Below the pieces are notes generated by a model that worked only from the letters and a program-made list of their open reading frames with translations, did not search any database and was not told the origin of the DNA. From Clostridia bacterium (lineage in GTDB: Bacteria; Bacillota; Clostridia; Christensenellales; Aristaeellaceae), in contig JAFQHP010000017.1 in NCBI GenBank assembly GCA_017397895.1, positions 120,975 through 184,974 on the forward strand: a DNA stretch of 64,000 bases. Direction: 5' to 3'. A program made the position numbers and the translations under genes. This document shows, in pieces, positions 16,768 to 25,723 of this stretch (position 1 is its first letter; each line of letters opens with the position of its first letter).

Positions 16768-18516
16768 ATGGAAAACTTCATTACCCTTACGATTGACGGC
16801 GTAAAGGTTGAGGTGCCCGCCGGCACGACCGTTCTGGAGGCTGCCAAGAAGGCTGGTATCAACATCCCCACGCTGTGCTACCTCAAAGACGTGAACGCCA
16901 TCGGCGCCTGCCGTATGTGCGTGGTCAATGCCGGCGGCCGCGGCCTGCAGGCTGCCTGCGTTTTGCCCGCCACCGACGGCATGAACGTGAAGACCAATAC
17001 CCCCGAAATCCGGGCTTACCGCAAGACCCTGCTTGAACTGGTTCTTTCCAACCACGACAAGAAGTGCCTCACCTGCCCCCGCTCCACCAACTGCGAACTG
17101 CAGCAGCTGTGCCGCGACCTGGGCGTGGAAAACGGCGATGCCTTTGCCGGTACCCAGAATGTTTATGAAATTGACGACGCTTCTCCCTCCATCGTGCGTG
17201 ACAATAACAAGTGCATCCTGTGCCGTCGTTGCGTTGCCACCTGCGACAAGGTGCAGAACGTGGGCGTGATCGGCGCTGTGAACCGCGGCTTCGTCACCTC
17301 CATCGAATCTCCCTGGAATCTGAAGCTCAATGACATGGCCTGCATCAACTGCGGCCAGTGTATCACCGCTTGCCCCGTTGGCGCTCTGTATGAAAAGGAC
17401 AGCACCAAGAAGGTGTGGGACCTGATCAACGACGAAACCAAGCATGTGGTTGTGCAGCCCGCTCCCGCTGTGCGTGCTGCTCTGGGCGAAGAATTCGGCT
17501 ATCCCATGGGCACTTCCGTCACCGGCAAGATGGTGGCTGCTCTGCGCCGTATGGGCTTTGACAAGGTGTTTGACACCGATTTCGCTGCTGACCTGACCAT
17601 CATGGAAGAAGGCACCGAACTGGTCAAGCGCGTTACCGAAGGCGGCGTGCTGCCCATGATCACCAGCTGCTCTCCCGGCTGGATCAAGTTCTGCGAAACC
17701 TACTATCCCGAATTCATTCCCAACCTGTCCAGCTGCAAGTCTCCCCACGAAATGCTGGGTGCCGTGACCAAGAGCTACTACGCCGAAAAGGCCGGCATTG
17801 ATGCCAAGGATATCAAGGTTGTGTCCGTGATGCCCTGCACCGCCAAGAAGTTCGAAGCTGGCCGTGAAGAACTGGCTGCTACCGGTTATCCGGATGTGGA
17901 CGAAGTCATCACCACCCGCGAACTGGCTCACATGATCAAGGAAGCCGGGATCGACTTCAACATGCTGCCCGACGAAGATTTCGACGATCTGCTGGGTGAA
18001 TCCACCGGCGCCGGCGTCATCTTTGGCGCCACCGGCGGTGTTATGGAAGCTGCTCTGCGTACCGCTTACAACCTGATCACCGGCGACGAACTGGACAACG
18101 TTGATTTCGACGCCGTCCGCGGCACCGAAGGCATCAAGGAAGCCACCGTGAAGGTGGGCGACCTGGATGTGAGCGTGGCTGTGGCCCATGGCACCGGCAA
18201 TGCTTCCAAGCTGCTGGATATGATCAAGTCCGGCGAAAAGAAGTACACCTTCATCGAAGTCATGGGCTGCCCCGGCGGCTGCGTGACCGGCGGCGGTCAG
18301 CCCATCGTGTCTGCCCAGACCAAGCTGACCTGCGATCCCAAGGTGGAACGCGCAAAGGCTCTCTATGGCGAAGATGCCGGTAAGGCCAAGCGCAAGAGCC
18401 ACGAAAACGAACAGGTGAAGAAGCTGTATGCTGAATACCTGGGCACGCCCAACAGCCACAAGGCTCATGAGCTGCTCCACACCCACTATGTGAAGCGGGA
18501 AAAGTACAGCAAGTAA
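16768..18516 (+). CDS. hydA: [FeFe]-hydrogenase catalytic subunit
   Basis: 582 residues. A [2Fe-2S] domain with Cys37, 48, 51 and 64 is followed by a His-Cys [4Fe-4S] site (HDKKCLTC, then C), two [4Fe-4S] motifs (CILCRRC, CINCGQCITACP) and the H-cluster domain. H-cluster ligands are in TSCSPGW (Cys301), MPCTAKKFEA (Cys357) and MGCPGGCVTGGGQP (Cys501, Cys505). This is the M3 layout typical of NAD-linked trimeric enzymes. Residue 302, the position of a proton-relay Cys in many hydrogenases, is Ser here. The maturases HydE, HydF and HydG are not in the window. AAGGAGG precedes ATG 16768, and a strong terminator follows. Confidence 0.96.
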   Translation: MENFITLTIDGVKVEVPAGTTVLEAAKKAGINIPTLCYLKDVNAIGACRMCVVNAGGRGLQAACVLPATDGMNVKTNTPEIRAYRKTLLELVLSNHDKKCLTCPRSTNCELQQLCRDLGVENGDAFAGTQNVYEIDDASPSIVRDNNKCILCRRCVATCDKVQNVGVIGAVNRGFVTSIESPWNLKLNDMACINCGQCITACPVGALYEKDSTKKVWDLINDETKHVVVQPAPAVRAALGEEFGYPMGTSVTGKMVAALRRMGFDKVFDTDFAADLTIMEEGTELVKRVTEGGVLPMITSCSPGWIKFCETYYPEFIPNLSSCKSPHEMLGAVTKSYYAEKAGIDAKDIKVVSVMPCTAKKFEAGREELAATGYPDVDEVITTRELAHMIKEAGIDFNMLPDEDFDDLLGESTGAGVIFGATGGVMEAALRTAYNLITGDELDNVDFDAVRGTEGIKEATVKVGDLDVSVAVAHGTGNASKLLDMIKSGEKKYTFIEVMGCPGGCVTGGGQPIVSAQTKLTCDPKVERAKALYGEDAGKAKRKSHENEQVKKLYAEYLGTPNSHKAHELLHTHYVKREKYSK

Positions 18517-18530
18517 TGCCAAAAATTAAG

Positions 18531-18561
18531 GGGATACCGAGCGATCGGTATCCCTTTTTTT
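18531..18561 (+). terminator. Terminator of the hydrogenase operon
   Basis: A perfect 10-bp stem GGGATACCGA/TCGGTATCCC with loop GCGA is followed by seven T. Confidence 0.95.
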
Positions 18562-18668
18562 CATGGAAAGAATACGAATTAAATGATGAGTAAATTTAAG
18601 GAAAATGCAGGTTTAACCAAAGCATGGAAAAATACCGGAAATGCTGGTGAAATAAAGGAAATATGGCC

Positions 18669-18697
18669 TTGATTTATACCTGAAAACAACGTATAAT
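18669..18697 (+). promoter_or_regulatory. Promoter of the epimerase gene
   Basis: TTGATT (18669-18674) and TATAAT (18692-18697) with a 17-base spacer. Confidence 0.8.
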
Positions 18698-18722
18698 AAA
18701 CGCAAAGAAGGGAGCTGGAAAT

Positions 18723-19880
18723 ATGTTTGCAAAGCAGATGGCCAACCATTTGACTGAAAAAATTCTGCCTTTTTGGATGAACCTGATCGACCGGGAGCAG
18801 GGCGGTTTTTACGGCCTTGTAAAGGAAGATCTGACGTTGGAAAAGGATGCCATGAAGGGATGCATTTTGAACAGCCGCATTTTGTGGACCTTCTCCACCG
18901 CTGCCCGCATTTGCAAGGACGAAGGGTATCTGCCCTATGCACGGCAGGCTTATGAATTCATGGATGCCTTCTGGGATAAGGAGCGGGGCGGCGTGTACTG
19001 GTCCGTCACCTTTGACGGCAAGCCCATCGACACCACCAAGCATACCTACTGCCAGGCATTTGCGGTATATGGGCTGGCTGCCTACTACCGTGCCTGCGGC
19101 GACAAGGAAGCGCTGGAAAAGGCATTTGCGCTGTTTGATATCATCGAAACCAAGTGTAAAGATGCAGGCGGCTACGGCGAAGCTTTCCGGTATGATTTCA
19201 GCCCGGAAAGCAATGAAAAGCTGTCGGAAAACGGCGTGATGGCCGGCCGCACCATGAATACCCTTTTGCATGTGCTGGAAGCCTATGCGGAACTGTACCG
19301 TGCCTGCGGTGACGAGAGGGTGAAGAAGGCGGCCCAGGATGCTCTGAGCTGCTTCCTGAACGTGATGTACAACCGCTCTTTGCGGCGGCTGGATGTGTTC
19401 TACGATGTGGATTTCAACTGTATTATTGATCTGCAGAGCTATGGCCACGACGTGGAGGCCAGCTGGCTGATGTGGGATGCTGTGGAAGCGGTGATCTCGG
19501 AAGAAGAGCAGGCACCCTATAAGGCCATGTGCCTGGATCTACTCAACAGCGTGCTGGAGCGTGCCATGACCGACCGCGGCTTCCACAATGAATGCGAAAA
19601 GGGCATAGTGGATGAAAAGCGGGTATGGTGGGTGCAGGCGGAAGCGGTACTGGGCTTTGAAAACGCCTGGAAGCTGACAGGCGATGCAAAGTACAAGGAA
19701 AACATTGAAAAGGTGTGGCAGTTCATTCAGGACGTGACCGTGGACAAGCGCCCCGGCGGCGAATGGTATGCCTACACCACGGTGGAAGGCAAACCCCTTG
19801 GAAAGCCCATGGTGGACGAATGGAAGTGCCCCTATCACAACGGCCGTATGTGCCTGCGTGTGATGGAAAGAAACGGTTAA
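18723..19880 (+). CDS. Cellobiose 2-epimerase
   Basis: 385 residues, alpha/alpha-barrel of the N-acylglucosamine 2-epimerase superfamily. Typical text for cellobiose 2-epimerase includes the opening LPFWMNLIDREQGGFYG in parts, the catalytic-region SYGHDVEASWLMWD, WWVQAEAVLG and WKCPYHNGRMC near the C-terminus, each with the conserved His and Trp residues. The enzyme interconverts cellobiose and 4-O-glucosyl-mannose and feeds mannan/cellulose use. It is cytoplasmic with no signal peptide. GGGAG precedes ATG 18723. It has its own promoter and probably its own transcript. N-acetylglucosamine 2-epimerase is the main alternative, less likely from these motifs. Confidence 0.88.
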   Translation: MFAKQMANHLTEKILPFWMNLIDREQGGFYGLVKEDLTLEKDAMKGCILNSRILWTFSTAARICKDEGYLPYARQAYEFMDAFWDKERGGVYWSVTFDGKPIDTTKHTYCQAFAVYGLAAYYRACGDKEALEKAFALFDIIETKCKDAGGYGEAFRYDFSPESNEKLSENGVMAGRTMNTLLHVLEAYAELYRACGDERVKKAAQDALSCFLNVMYNRSLRRLDVFYDVDFNCIIDLQSYGHDVEASWLMWDAVEAVISEEEQAPYKAMCLDLLNSVLERAMTDRGFHNECEKGIVDEKRVWWVQAEAVLGFENAWKLTGDAKYKENIEKVWQFIQDVTVDKRPGGEWYAYTTVEGKPLGKPMVDEWKCPYHNGRMCLRVMERNG

Positions 19881-19887
19881 AAAATAA

Positions 19888-19926
19888 AAGCAGGGAAAAG
19901 CGGAAAGCCGTTTTTCCCTCTTGCTT
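19888..19926 (+). terminator. Imperfect hairpin after the epimerase gene
   Basis: AAGCA-GGGAAAAGCGG (19888-19903) pairs with CCGTTTTTCCCTCTTGCTT (19908-19926), leaving a 2-base bulge. The T-run lies inside the stem, so termination may be partial. Confidence 0.5.
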
Positions 19927-19940
19927 TGTAATGACGGAGA

Positions 19941-21344
19941 ATGGATAAGGCAATGAAAATGCGGCGGATGAAAGCGGAAGTGGATATTACGGAAGGCGTG
20001 ATCTGGAAACAGCTGCTCACGTTCTTTTTTCCCATTTTGCTGGGTACTTTTTTTCAGCAGCTGTATAACATCGCAGACGCCATCATTGTGGGCAAATTCG
20101 TGTCCACAGAGGCATTGGCTGCAGTGGGCGGCGCAACAGGTACGCTGATCAACCTGATCGTGGGCTTTTTTGTGGGGCTTTCTTCCGGTGCTACTGTGAT
20201 CCTGGCCCAGCACTACGGCGCACGGCGGCATGAGGATGTGAGCAAAACGGCCCACACCGGCATGGCGCTGGCCGTCTGCTGCGGGCTGGTGATTATGGTA
20301 TTCGGTATCCTGATGACGCCGGCGCTTCTGAATATGCTCAACACCCCGGAAAATGTGATGCAGGATGCCCAGACCTATATGCGCATCTATTTTGTGGGCA
20401 TGATTCCCAGCCTCATTTACAATATCGGGTCCGGCATTCTGAGAGCGGTTGGGGATTCCAGACGGCCGCTGTACTTCCTGATTGCTTCCTGCATGGTGAA
20501 TATTGTGCTGGATGTATTGTTTGTGCTGGGGTTTGAAATGGGGGTTGCAGGCGCTGCCCTGGCCACCATCATTTCCCAGGCCGTCAGTGCGGTATTGGTG
20601 ATGCTGGTATTGTCCCGCACCTCCAATTCCTACAAGCTGCAGGTGCGGAAACTGGGCTTTAACGGGCCGATTTTGCTCAGGATTGTAAAGATCGGCCTGC
20701 CAGCCGGGCTGCAGTCGGTGATGTATTCTTTGTCCAACGTGATTATCCAGTCTTCCATCAACGCCTTTGGCACCACTGTCATGGCAGCCTGGACGGCCTG
20801 GGGGAAGATGGACGGCACGTTCTGGATGATCATCAGCGCCTTTGGCATTGCCATTACCACCTTCACCGGACAGAACTTTGGTGCCGGGAAATTTGACCGG
20901 ATGAAAAAGAGTGTTCGCGTGTGCCTGGCCATGGCCATGGGCACGACTGCGGTGGTAAGCTGCCTGCTGCTTCTGGTTGGGCCGGTAGCGTTCAGGATGT
21001 TCAGTAATGAGGAAGCCGTAGTGATACAGGGGATGGAAATCCTGCGGACACTGGCGCCTTTCTTCTTTACCTACATCTGCATTGAAATCTTTTCCGGTGC
21101 CGTGCGCGGCGTGGGGGATACGGTGATTCCAACGCTGATGACCTTGGTGGGAATTTGCTTATTGAGAGCGGTGTGGCTGCTGGTGATTGCGCCCCGGGTG
21201 AACACCGTGCCCTTTACCCTGTACTGCTATCCCATCACCTGGAGCATTACAAGCGTTTTGTTTATCCTGTATTATCTGAAGGGCAGCTGGCTGAAAAGGT
21301 GCGCAAAAAAGGCAGGGGTGGCCCTGCCTGAAAACGTGAACTGA
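19941..21344 (+). CDS. MATE-family efflux transporter
   Basis: 467 residues and about 12 membrane helices, with MATE marks TFFFPILLGTFFQQLYNIAD, VDITEGVIWK before it, and a second-half copy (KIGLPAGLQSVMYSLSN). It differs clearly from the MATE gene at 11872-13263 and is closer to the DinF/NorM-like group common in Clostridia. The start is uncertain: ATG 19941 directly follows GGAGA, and ATG 19953 or 19959 may be used instead. It converges on the IMPase gene with only three bases between the stop codons. Substrate is unknown. Confidence 0.88.
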   Translation: MDKAMKMRRMKAEVDITEGVIWKQLLTFFFPILLGTFFQQLYNIADAIIVGKFVSTEALAAVGGATGTLINLIVGFFVGLSSGATVILAQHYGARRHEDVSKTAHTGMALAVCCGLVIMVFGILMTPALLNMLNTPENVMQDAQTYMRIYFVGMIPSLIYNIGSGILRAVGDSRRPLYFLIASCMVNIVLDVLFVLGFEMGVAGAALATIISQAVSAVLVMLVLSRTSNSYKLQVRKLGFNGPILLRIVKIGLPAGLQSVMYSLSNVIIQSSINAFGTTVMAAWTAWGKMDGTFWMIISAFGIAITTFTGQNFGAGKFDRMKKSVRVCLAMAMGTTAVVSCLLLLVGPVAFRMFSNEEAVVIQGMEILRTLAPFFFTYICIEIFSGAVRGVGDTVIPTLMTLVGICLLRAVWLLVIAPRVNTVPFTLYCYPITWSITSVLFILYYLKGSWLKRCAKKAGVALPENVN

Positions 21345-21347
21345 TAT

Positions 21348-22118
21348 TTATAGGGCGCCGTTTTCCTTCAGGATGGAAAGGGCTTTGTCCCGGCAGACGA
21401 GATTGCCGCAGATCATGCCGCAGGCATCGTCATAATACGGTGCAGCGTGGCCGATGGAGTGGTAAAAGCCGCCGGCCTCCTGAACGATGAGGCTGCCGGC
21501 CGCCACGTCCCAGGGGCGCAGGCGAAGCTCGAAGAATACATCGGCCCGTCCGCAGGCCACGTCGCAAAGGTCCACACAGGCGCTGCCGGTGCGGCGCAAA
21601 TCGCCCCCTTCCAGGAGGAAACGGCAGGCGCATTGCATGGTGCGCCTGGCCAGCTCCGCATCGTAGGGGGAGGTGCCAAAGGCGGTGACGGCCTTTTCGA
21701 AGGGTGTATCGGATACATGAATGGGGCTGCCGTTGAGGGCGGCTCCTTTTCCTTTTTCGGCGGTGAACATTTCATCGGCATAGGGATTGAAGACGGCGGC
21801 CAGTACCGGCTGCTTATCCACAAGATAGGCGATGGAAATGGAGGACTGGCGGCGGCTGCGCATGAAATTGATAGTACCGTCAATGGGGTCGATGACGAAG
21901 GTGGGGGCGCAGGTGAGGGGCTCGTTTTCCTGCTCTTCGCAGAAGAAGCGGGCGTCCGGGAAAGCCTGGGTCAGTTCCCTGGTCAGAAAATCCTGCACGG
22001 CCACGTCGGTATCGGTGACGAAATTGAAATGGCCTTCCTTCTGGTGAACAGCTGCCTGGGATGCAATGAGGATCATTTTCCCGGCCCGGCGCATGATATC
22101 GCAAATGACTGAAAGCAT
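21348..22118 (-). CDS. Inositol monophosphatase family protein
   Basis: 256 residues. The family metal-binding motifs are present: FFCEEQ for the first acidic site, FVIDPIDGTINF with the central Asp pair, and RPWDVAAGSLIVQEAGG near the C-terminus. These enzymes remove phosphate from inositol phosphate, 3'-phosphoadenosine phosphate or related compounds; the substrate cannot be decided. The first motif has Glu-Gln in place of the usual Gly-Glu-Glu order but keeps Glu. GAGG lies upstream of ATG 22118. A divergent promoter region separates it from the TtcA-like gene. Confidence 0.88.
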   Translation of the reverse strand: MLSVICDIMRRAGKMILIASQAAVHQKEGHFNFVTDTDVAVQDFLTRELTQAFPDARFFCEEQENEPLTCAPTFVIDPIDGTINFMRSRRQSSISIAYLVDKQPVLAAVFNPYADEMFTAEKGKGAALNGSPIHVSDTPFEKAVTAFGTSPYDAELARRTMQCACRFLLEGGDLRRTGSACVDLCDVACGRADVFFELRLRPWDVAAGSLIVQEAGGFYHSIGHAAPYYDDACGMICGNLVCRDKALSILKENGAL

Positions 22119-22150
22119 ACAAATTACCTCGCATGAAAAACATCGAAAAG

Positions 22151-22179
22151 ATTATAGCACGATGGGATGGCGAAATCAA
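22151..22179 (-). promoter_or_regulatory. Promoter of the IMPase gene
   Basis: On the minus strand TTGATT (22174-22179) and TGC-TATAAT (-10 at 22151-22156) with a 17-base spacer. Confidence 0.8.
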
Positions 22180-22186
22180 CGAAATA

Positions 22187-22195
22187 TGCTATAAT
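22187..22195 (+). promoter_or_regulatory. Extended -10 promoter of the TtcA-like gene
   Basis: TGC-TATAAT on the plus strand with no good -35. It faces away from the IMPase promoter about 30 bases to the left. Confidence 0.55.
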
Positions 22196-22224
22196 GAAGA
22201 TGGAAGAAACAAGAGGTGGAAAAC

Positions 22225-23076
22225 GTGGCGGAAAAGACGATGACAACGGCTGAAATTATGGCCTCCCGCAGTGTACAGCGGGATTTCAGAAAAGAGATCT
22301 GGCGCAAGTTTATTGCGTCAGTGAAAAATTATGGGCTGATCCGGCCCGGCGATCATGTGGCGGTTTGCATTTCCGGCGGAAAGGACAGTTTGCTGCTGGC
22401 TACCTGCATGCGGGAGATGGCAAAGTACAGTGACGTGCCGTTTCAGGTGTCCTATTTGAGCATGGACCCCGGCTATACCAGGGAAAACCGGGAGAAGATG
22501 ATTGAAAACGCCCGGAAGCTGGGGTTTGAGCTGCATGTTTTTGAAAGCCCCATTTTTGAGGCGCTGGAAACGCTGGATCGGGGTTGGTGTCATGTGTGCG
22601 CCTCCATGCGGCGGGGATATTTGTACAAAGAGGCGAAAAAGCTGGGTTGCAACAAAATAGCCCTGGGGCATCACATGGATGATGCGGTGGAAACCATCCT
22701 TTTGTCGCTTCTGTACGGCGGGGAATATAAAACCATGATGCCCAAATTGAAAAGCAAGAATTTTGAGGGGATGGAATTGATCCGGCCCCTGTATCTGGTG
22801 CGGGAAAAGGATATTATCGCCTGGCAGCAGCACATGGGGCTGGATACCCTGCGCTGTGCCTGCAAGGTGACCCAGAGCGAGGACGGCGGCAAGCGCAAAA
22901 AAGTGAAGGATATGCTGGCGGCGCTGGAAAAGGAAACCCCGGCGGTATTTGGCAATGTATTTCACAGCATTGAGAAAGTGAACCTGCAAACCATTCTTGG
23001 CTATCAGGAAAGAACCGATGCGCCCATCATCCGGGTGACGGACGGGGATGCGGCTGTGGAAGAGGACGGAATGTGA
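22225..23076 (+). CDS. TtcA/TtuA-like tRNA 2-thiolation enzyme
   Basis: 283 residues. The PP-loop SGGKDS is at about residues 54-59 (VCISGGKDSLLL), and the family Cys motifs WCHVCASMRRGYL and a later RCACK lie where TtcA carries its iron-sulfur ligands. GHHMDDAVET also matches the family. These ATP-pyrophosphatases thiolate C32 (TtcA) or U54 (TtuA) of tRNA. GTG 22225 is preferred because AAGAGGTGG lies 7-9 bases upstream; ATG 22240 is possible. It lies 137 bases before alr, with a separate promoter signal between them. Confidence 0.85.
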   Translation: MAEKTMTTAEIMASRSVQRDFRKEIWRKFIASVKNYGLIRPGDHVAVCISGGKDSLLLATCMREMAKYSDVPFQVSYLSMDPGYTRENREKMIENARKLGFELHVFESPIFEALETLDRGWCHVCASMRRGYLYKEAKKLGCNKIALGHHMDDAVETILLSLLYGGEYKTMMPKLKSKNFEGMELIRPLYLVREKDIIAWQQHMGLDTLRCACKVTQSEDGGKRKKVKDMLAALEKETPAVFGNVFHSIEKVNLQTILGYQERTDAPIIRVTDGDAAVEEDGM

Positions 23077-23105
23077 AAATTTTCATAGCACTTTGGAGAA
23101 AGATG

Positions 23106-23200
23106 TGCTATAATATATAGAAAGTTATTCCGTCTTCATTCAAGGGGCGGGAAAACCGTACTGAAAGAAGAAAACAACGAAAACCAATTCTTTCAGGAGG
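23106..23200 (+). promoter_or_regulatory. Promoter and SD-abutting hairpin upstream of alr
   Basis: An extended -10 TGC-TATAAT ends at 23114 and overlaps an ATAGCAC/GTGCTAT hairpin. Further on CTGAAAGAA (23161-23169) pairs perfectly with TTCTTTCAG (23188-23196), and the last bases of that arm run straight into the AGGAGG ribosome site (23195-23200). This could tune alr translation. Confidence 0.5.
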
Positions 23201-23213
23201 ATGGAAAGAACGT

Positions 23214-24341
23214 ATGGAACATACCTTTTACCCCCAGTACCGGGGTACATACATTCAGGTGGATCTGAAAGCCATTGCCCATAATGCAAAGCTGCTGAAA
23301 AAGGAAACGGCGCAGGAAAAGCACATGCTGGCGGTGGTGAAGGCCAACGCTTACGGCCATGGCATTGTTCAGGTGGCAAAAGTGGTGCTCCGAAACGGCG
23401 CCGATCACCTGGGGGTCGCCATCCCGGAGGAAGGGGAAACCCTTCGCAGCGCCGGCATTACAGCGCCTATCCTGGTGATGGGCGGCGTGAACGAAAAGGG
23501 CGCAGCAGCCAGCGTGAAGTGGGATCTGATCCAGACGGTGTTTGACCCGGAGCGGCTTTTCATGCTGGAAAAAGCGGCAGCCGAACAGGGAAAGCAAGTG
23601 CAGGTGCACCTGAAGATTGACAGCGGCATGGGCCGCATCGGTGTGCGGAGCGAAGGGGAAGTGGCGGAAATTTTGTCCGCCCTGAAAAAGTGCCCTCATG
23701 TGCGGCTCACCGGCGCTTTTACCCACTTTGCTGATGCTGACGGCGAAGAAGAAACCTACACCCGCAGGCAGATGGCACGGTTTGAAAACCTGGCGGCGAT
23801 GCTGCCGGAGGGTATCATGCTGCACGCTGCGGCCAGCGCTGCTGCGGCCAGGTTTGTGGAAGCCAGGTACGACATGGTGCGCCAGGGCATTGCCCTGTAC
23901 GGCTGCGCCGCCGGAAACAGCACTTTCGACGTGCAGCCCGCCCTTTCCTGGCATACGGAAATTGTCTACCTGAAAAGCATTGAGGCGGGGGAGTGCGTCA
24001 GCTACGGCTGCACCTTCACCGCTGATAAGAAAACCCGGGTGGCCACGCTGCCGGTGGGCTATGGGGACGGCTATTCCCGGGCCCTGTCCGGAAAGGCGCA
24101 GGTGCTCATTGCAGGGAAACGCTGCCGGGTGCTGGGCCGGGTGTGCATGGACCAGATTATGGTGGATGTAACCGGGCTTTCGGATGAGGAAGCGTATACC
24201 GGCGCCCCGGCGGTGCTATTGGGCGGCCAGGGGAATGAAAGAATTACGGCAGACGAAATGGCTGAATGGGCGGGCACTATCAGCTATGAAATGCTCATGT
24301 CCGCCACCGCACGCGTACCGGTGATGTACCTGAAAGCGTAA
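23214..24341 (+). CDS. alr: Alanine racemase
   Basis: 375 residues, normal for Alr, which makes D-alanine for peptidoglycan. The PLP lysine is Lys43 in VVKANAYGHG, and the catalytic tyrosine is Tyr264 in CVSYGCTF. The C-terminal beta domain with RVCMDQIMVDVT is also typical. AGGAGG lies 14 bases before ATG 23214, a little far, with a hairpin ending at the site. It is followed by a membrane protein gene with its own AAGGAG site. Confidence 0.96.
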   Translation: MEHTFYPQYRGTYIQVDLKAIAHNAKLLKKETAQEKHMLAVVKANAYGHGIVQVAKVVLRNGADHLGVAIPEEGETLRSAGITAPILVMGGVNEKGAAASVKWDLIQTVFDPERLFMLEKAAAEQGKQVQVHLKIDSGMGRIGVRSEGEVAEILSALKKCPHVRLTGAFTHFADADGEEETYTRRQMARFENLAAMLPEGIMLHAAASAAAARFVEARYDMVRQGIALYGCAAGNSTFDVQPALSWHTEIVYLKSIEAGECVSYGCTFTADKKTRVATLPVGYGDGYSRALSGKAQVLIAGKRCRVLGRVCMDQIMVDVTGLSDEEAYTGAPAVLLGGQGNERITADEMAEWAGTISYEMLMSATARVPVMYLKA

Positions 24342-24362
24342 GCAAAGCAAGGAGATATGCCA

Positions 24363-25169
24363 ATGCAGGCCAAGAAAAAGAAAAACCCTACGGTTTATAA
24401 GCCCTACCATAAGGGGAAGCCCTGGGTGAAGAGCAATTTGAAAAACGCTCTGAAAGTATTTGCCTATTTTTTGTTTTTCACCATCCTGTATGTAGTGGTG
24501 GGGTCTTCCTTGTCCATTGACAATGACCTGATCCGGGTGGCTGCCAATGTACTGGTGCTGGTGGTGTGCGGCGGGGTGCTGTATACCAATGGCGCCAACA
24601 TGGGCAACAGCGATGTGAGCCTGGGTGAAATTGTGTACTCGCGGCTGCAGGCGGGAAAGCCTGTGTCCGAAAAGGACAAAACAAACAGCTTCTATCCCGC
24701 CCGGGGCTTTATTGTGTTTGCCCTGGCCATTTTGCCCATCCTGCTGATCACCATTCCCTGCGCCCTGACGGCAGAAAAACAGGTGTATGCCCTGCAGAAT
24801 CTGCCGGACTGGGTGGAATCCTATCAGGGGCATGACGAAATTTATGCCGCCCTGGATTACTACCGTGTGTCCGGCAGTGTGGGGCTGATGGATGTATTGA
24901 AAATGATTACAAGGCTGCTGGTGTATCCCTACATCTGCATGACGGGCACCCGGAATCTGGACCTGATGCTGCTGATCGACAGGCTGAGCCCTGTGCTGGC
25001 AGTATTGCCCGGCATTGCCTATGGCGTGGGGTATCTGACAGGCCCCTATACCCGTGCCCGGGTGCATGGGGATATTGCAAGGAACATCAAAAAGCAAAAG
25101 CGCAAGGAAAAAAAGCAGCTGCAGGCAAAAATTGCTCAGCGTGAACAGAAGAAGAACGAGCTGATCTGA
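24363..25169 (+). CDS. Uncharacterised four-helix membrane protein
   Basis: 268 residues. The N-terminus is very basic (KKKKNPTVYKPYHKGK), about four hydrophobic segments follow (near 35-55, 60-80, 118-140 and 210-230), and the C-terminus is a Lys/Gln-rich helix (KKQKRKEKKQLQAK). No family is recognised. ATG 24363 is chosen because AAGGAG then has an 8-base spacer; the in-frame ATG 24357 is too close. The stop overlaps the rsmD start by one base, so it is in the alr-rsmD-coaD transcript. Charged ends suggest contact with nucleic acid or membrane surface. Confidence 0.7.
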   Translation: MQAKKKKNPTVYKPYHKGKPWVKSNLKNALKVFAYFLFFTILYVVVGSSLSIDNDLIRVAANVLVLVVCGGVLYTNGANMGNSDVSLGEIVYSRLQAGKPVSEKDKTNSFYPARGFIVFALAILPILLITIPCALTAEKQVYALQNLPDWVESYQGHDEIYAALDYYRVSGSVGLMDVLKMITRLLVYPYICMTGTRNLDLMLLIDRLSPVLAVLPGIAYGVGYLTGPYTRARVHGDIARNIKKQKRKEKKQLQAKIAQREQKKNELI

Positions 25170-25723
25170 TGAGAATTATTGCGGGAGAAAAACGGTCCCG
25201 GAAGATTGAAGCGCCCCAGGGGCAGGATACCCGCCCCACGGCGGACCGGGTGAAGGAAGCCCTGTTCAGCATGCTGCAGCGCAGGCTGTATGATGCACGG
25301 GTGCTGGATTTGTACGCCGGAAGCGGCGCCCTTTCCCTGGAGGCATTGAGCCGCGGTGCAAAAAGCGCCGTGCTAGTGGATATGAGTTTCAAGGCGGGAA
25401 AGGTGATCCGCCAGAACATTGAAACGCTGGATTACGGCGACAGGGCCCGGTTTCTGAACATGGAAGATATGCGGGCCATCAGCCATCTGGAGGGGCAGGG
25501 TGCACAATTTGACCTGATTTTCCTGGACCCGCCCTATCGCATGAACACAACCGAAACCTGCGCAAGACTGGCAAAAAAGCTGCTGGCTGAGGGTGGTATA
25601 ATCATCTGCGAGCATGACAGAAAAACGCCGCCGGATATCCCGGAAGGGCTGCAGCTTTATGACCGGCGGGAATATGGCATTACCGGCATCAGTTTTTTCA
25701 CAAGGGAAGGGGAGGACGGCTGA
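25169..25723 (+). CDS. rsmD: 16S rRNA (guanine966-N2)-methyltransferase RsmD
   Basis: 184 residues. The opening MRIIAGEKRSRKI, then DTRPTADRVKEALF is a strong RsmD signature. SAM binding is by VLDLYAGSGALSLEALSRGA, and the catalytic motif is DLIFLDPPY. The enzyme methylates G966 of 16S rRNA in the small subunit. It overlaps the previous gene by one base and ends directly before coaD, the order found in many Firmicutes. Confidence 0.96.
   Translation: MRIIAGEKRSRKIEAPQGQDTRPTADRVKEALFSMLQRRLYDARVLDLYAGSGALSLEALSRGAKSAVLVDMSFKAGKVIRQNIETLDYGDRARFLNMEDMRAISHLEGQGAQFDLIFLDPPYRMNTTETCARLAKKLLAEGGIIICEHDRKTPPDIPEGLQLYDRREYGITGISFFTREGEDG

Noticed and set aside
14931..16871. A 646-residue open frame on the minus strand across hydB
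   Set aside because: It is antisense to a clearly recognised gene, arises from the strong codon bias (few stop complements), and has no ribosome site or family text.
16690..18522. A 610-residue minus-strand frame across hydA
   Set aside because: Same cause as for hydB; the plus-strand H-cluster motifs are decisive.
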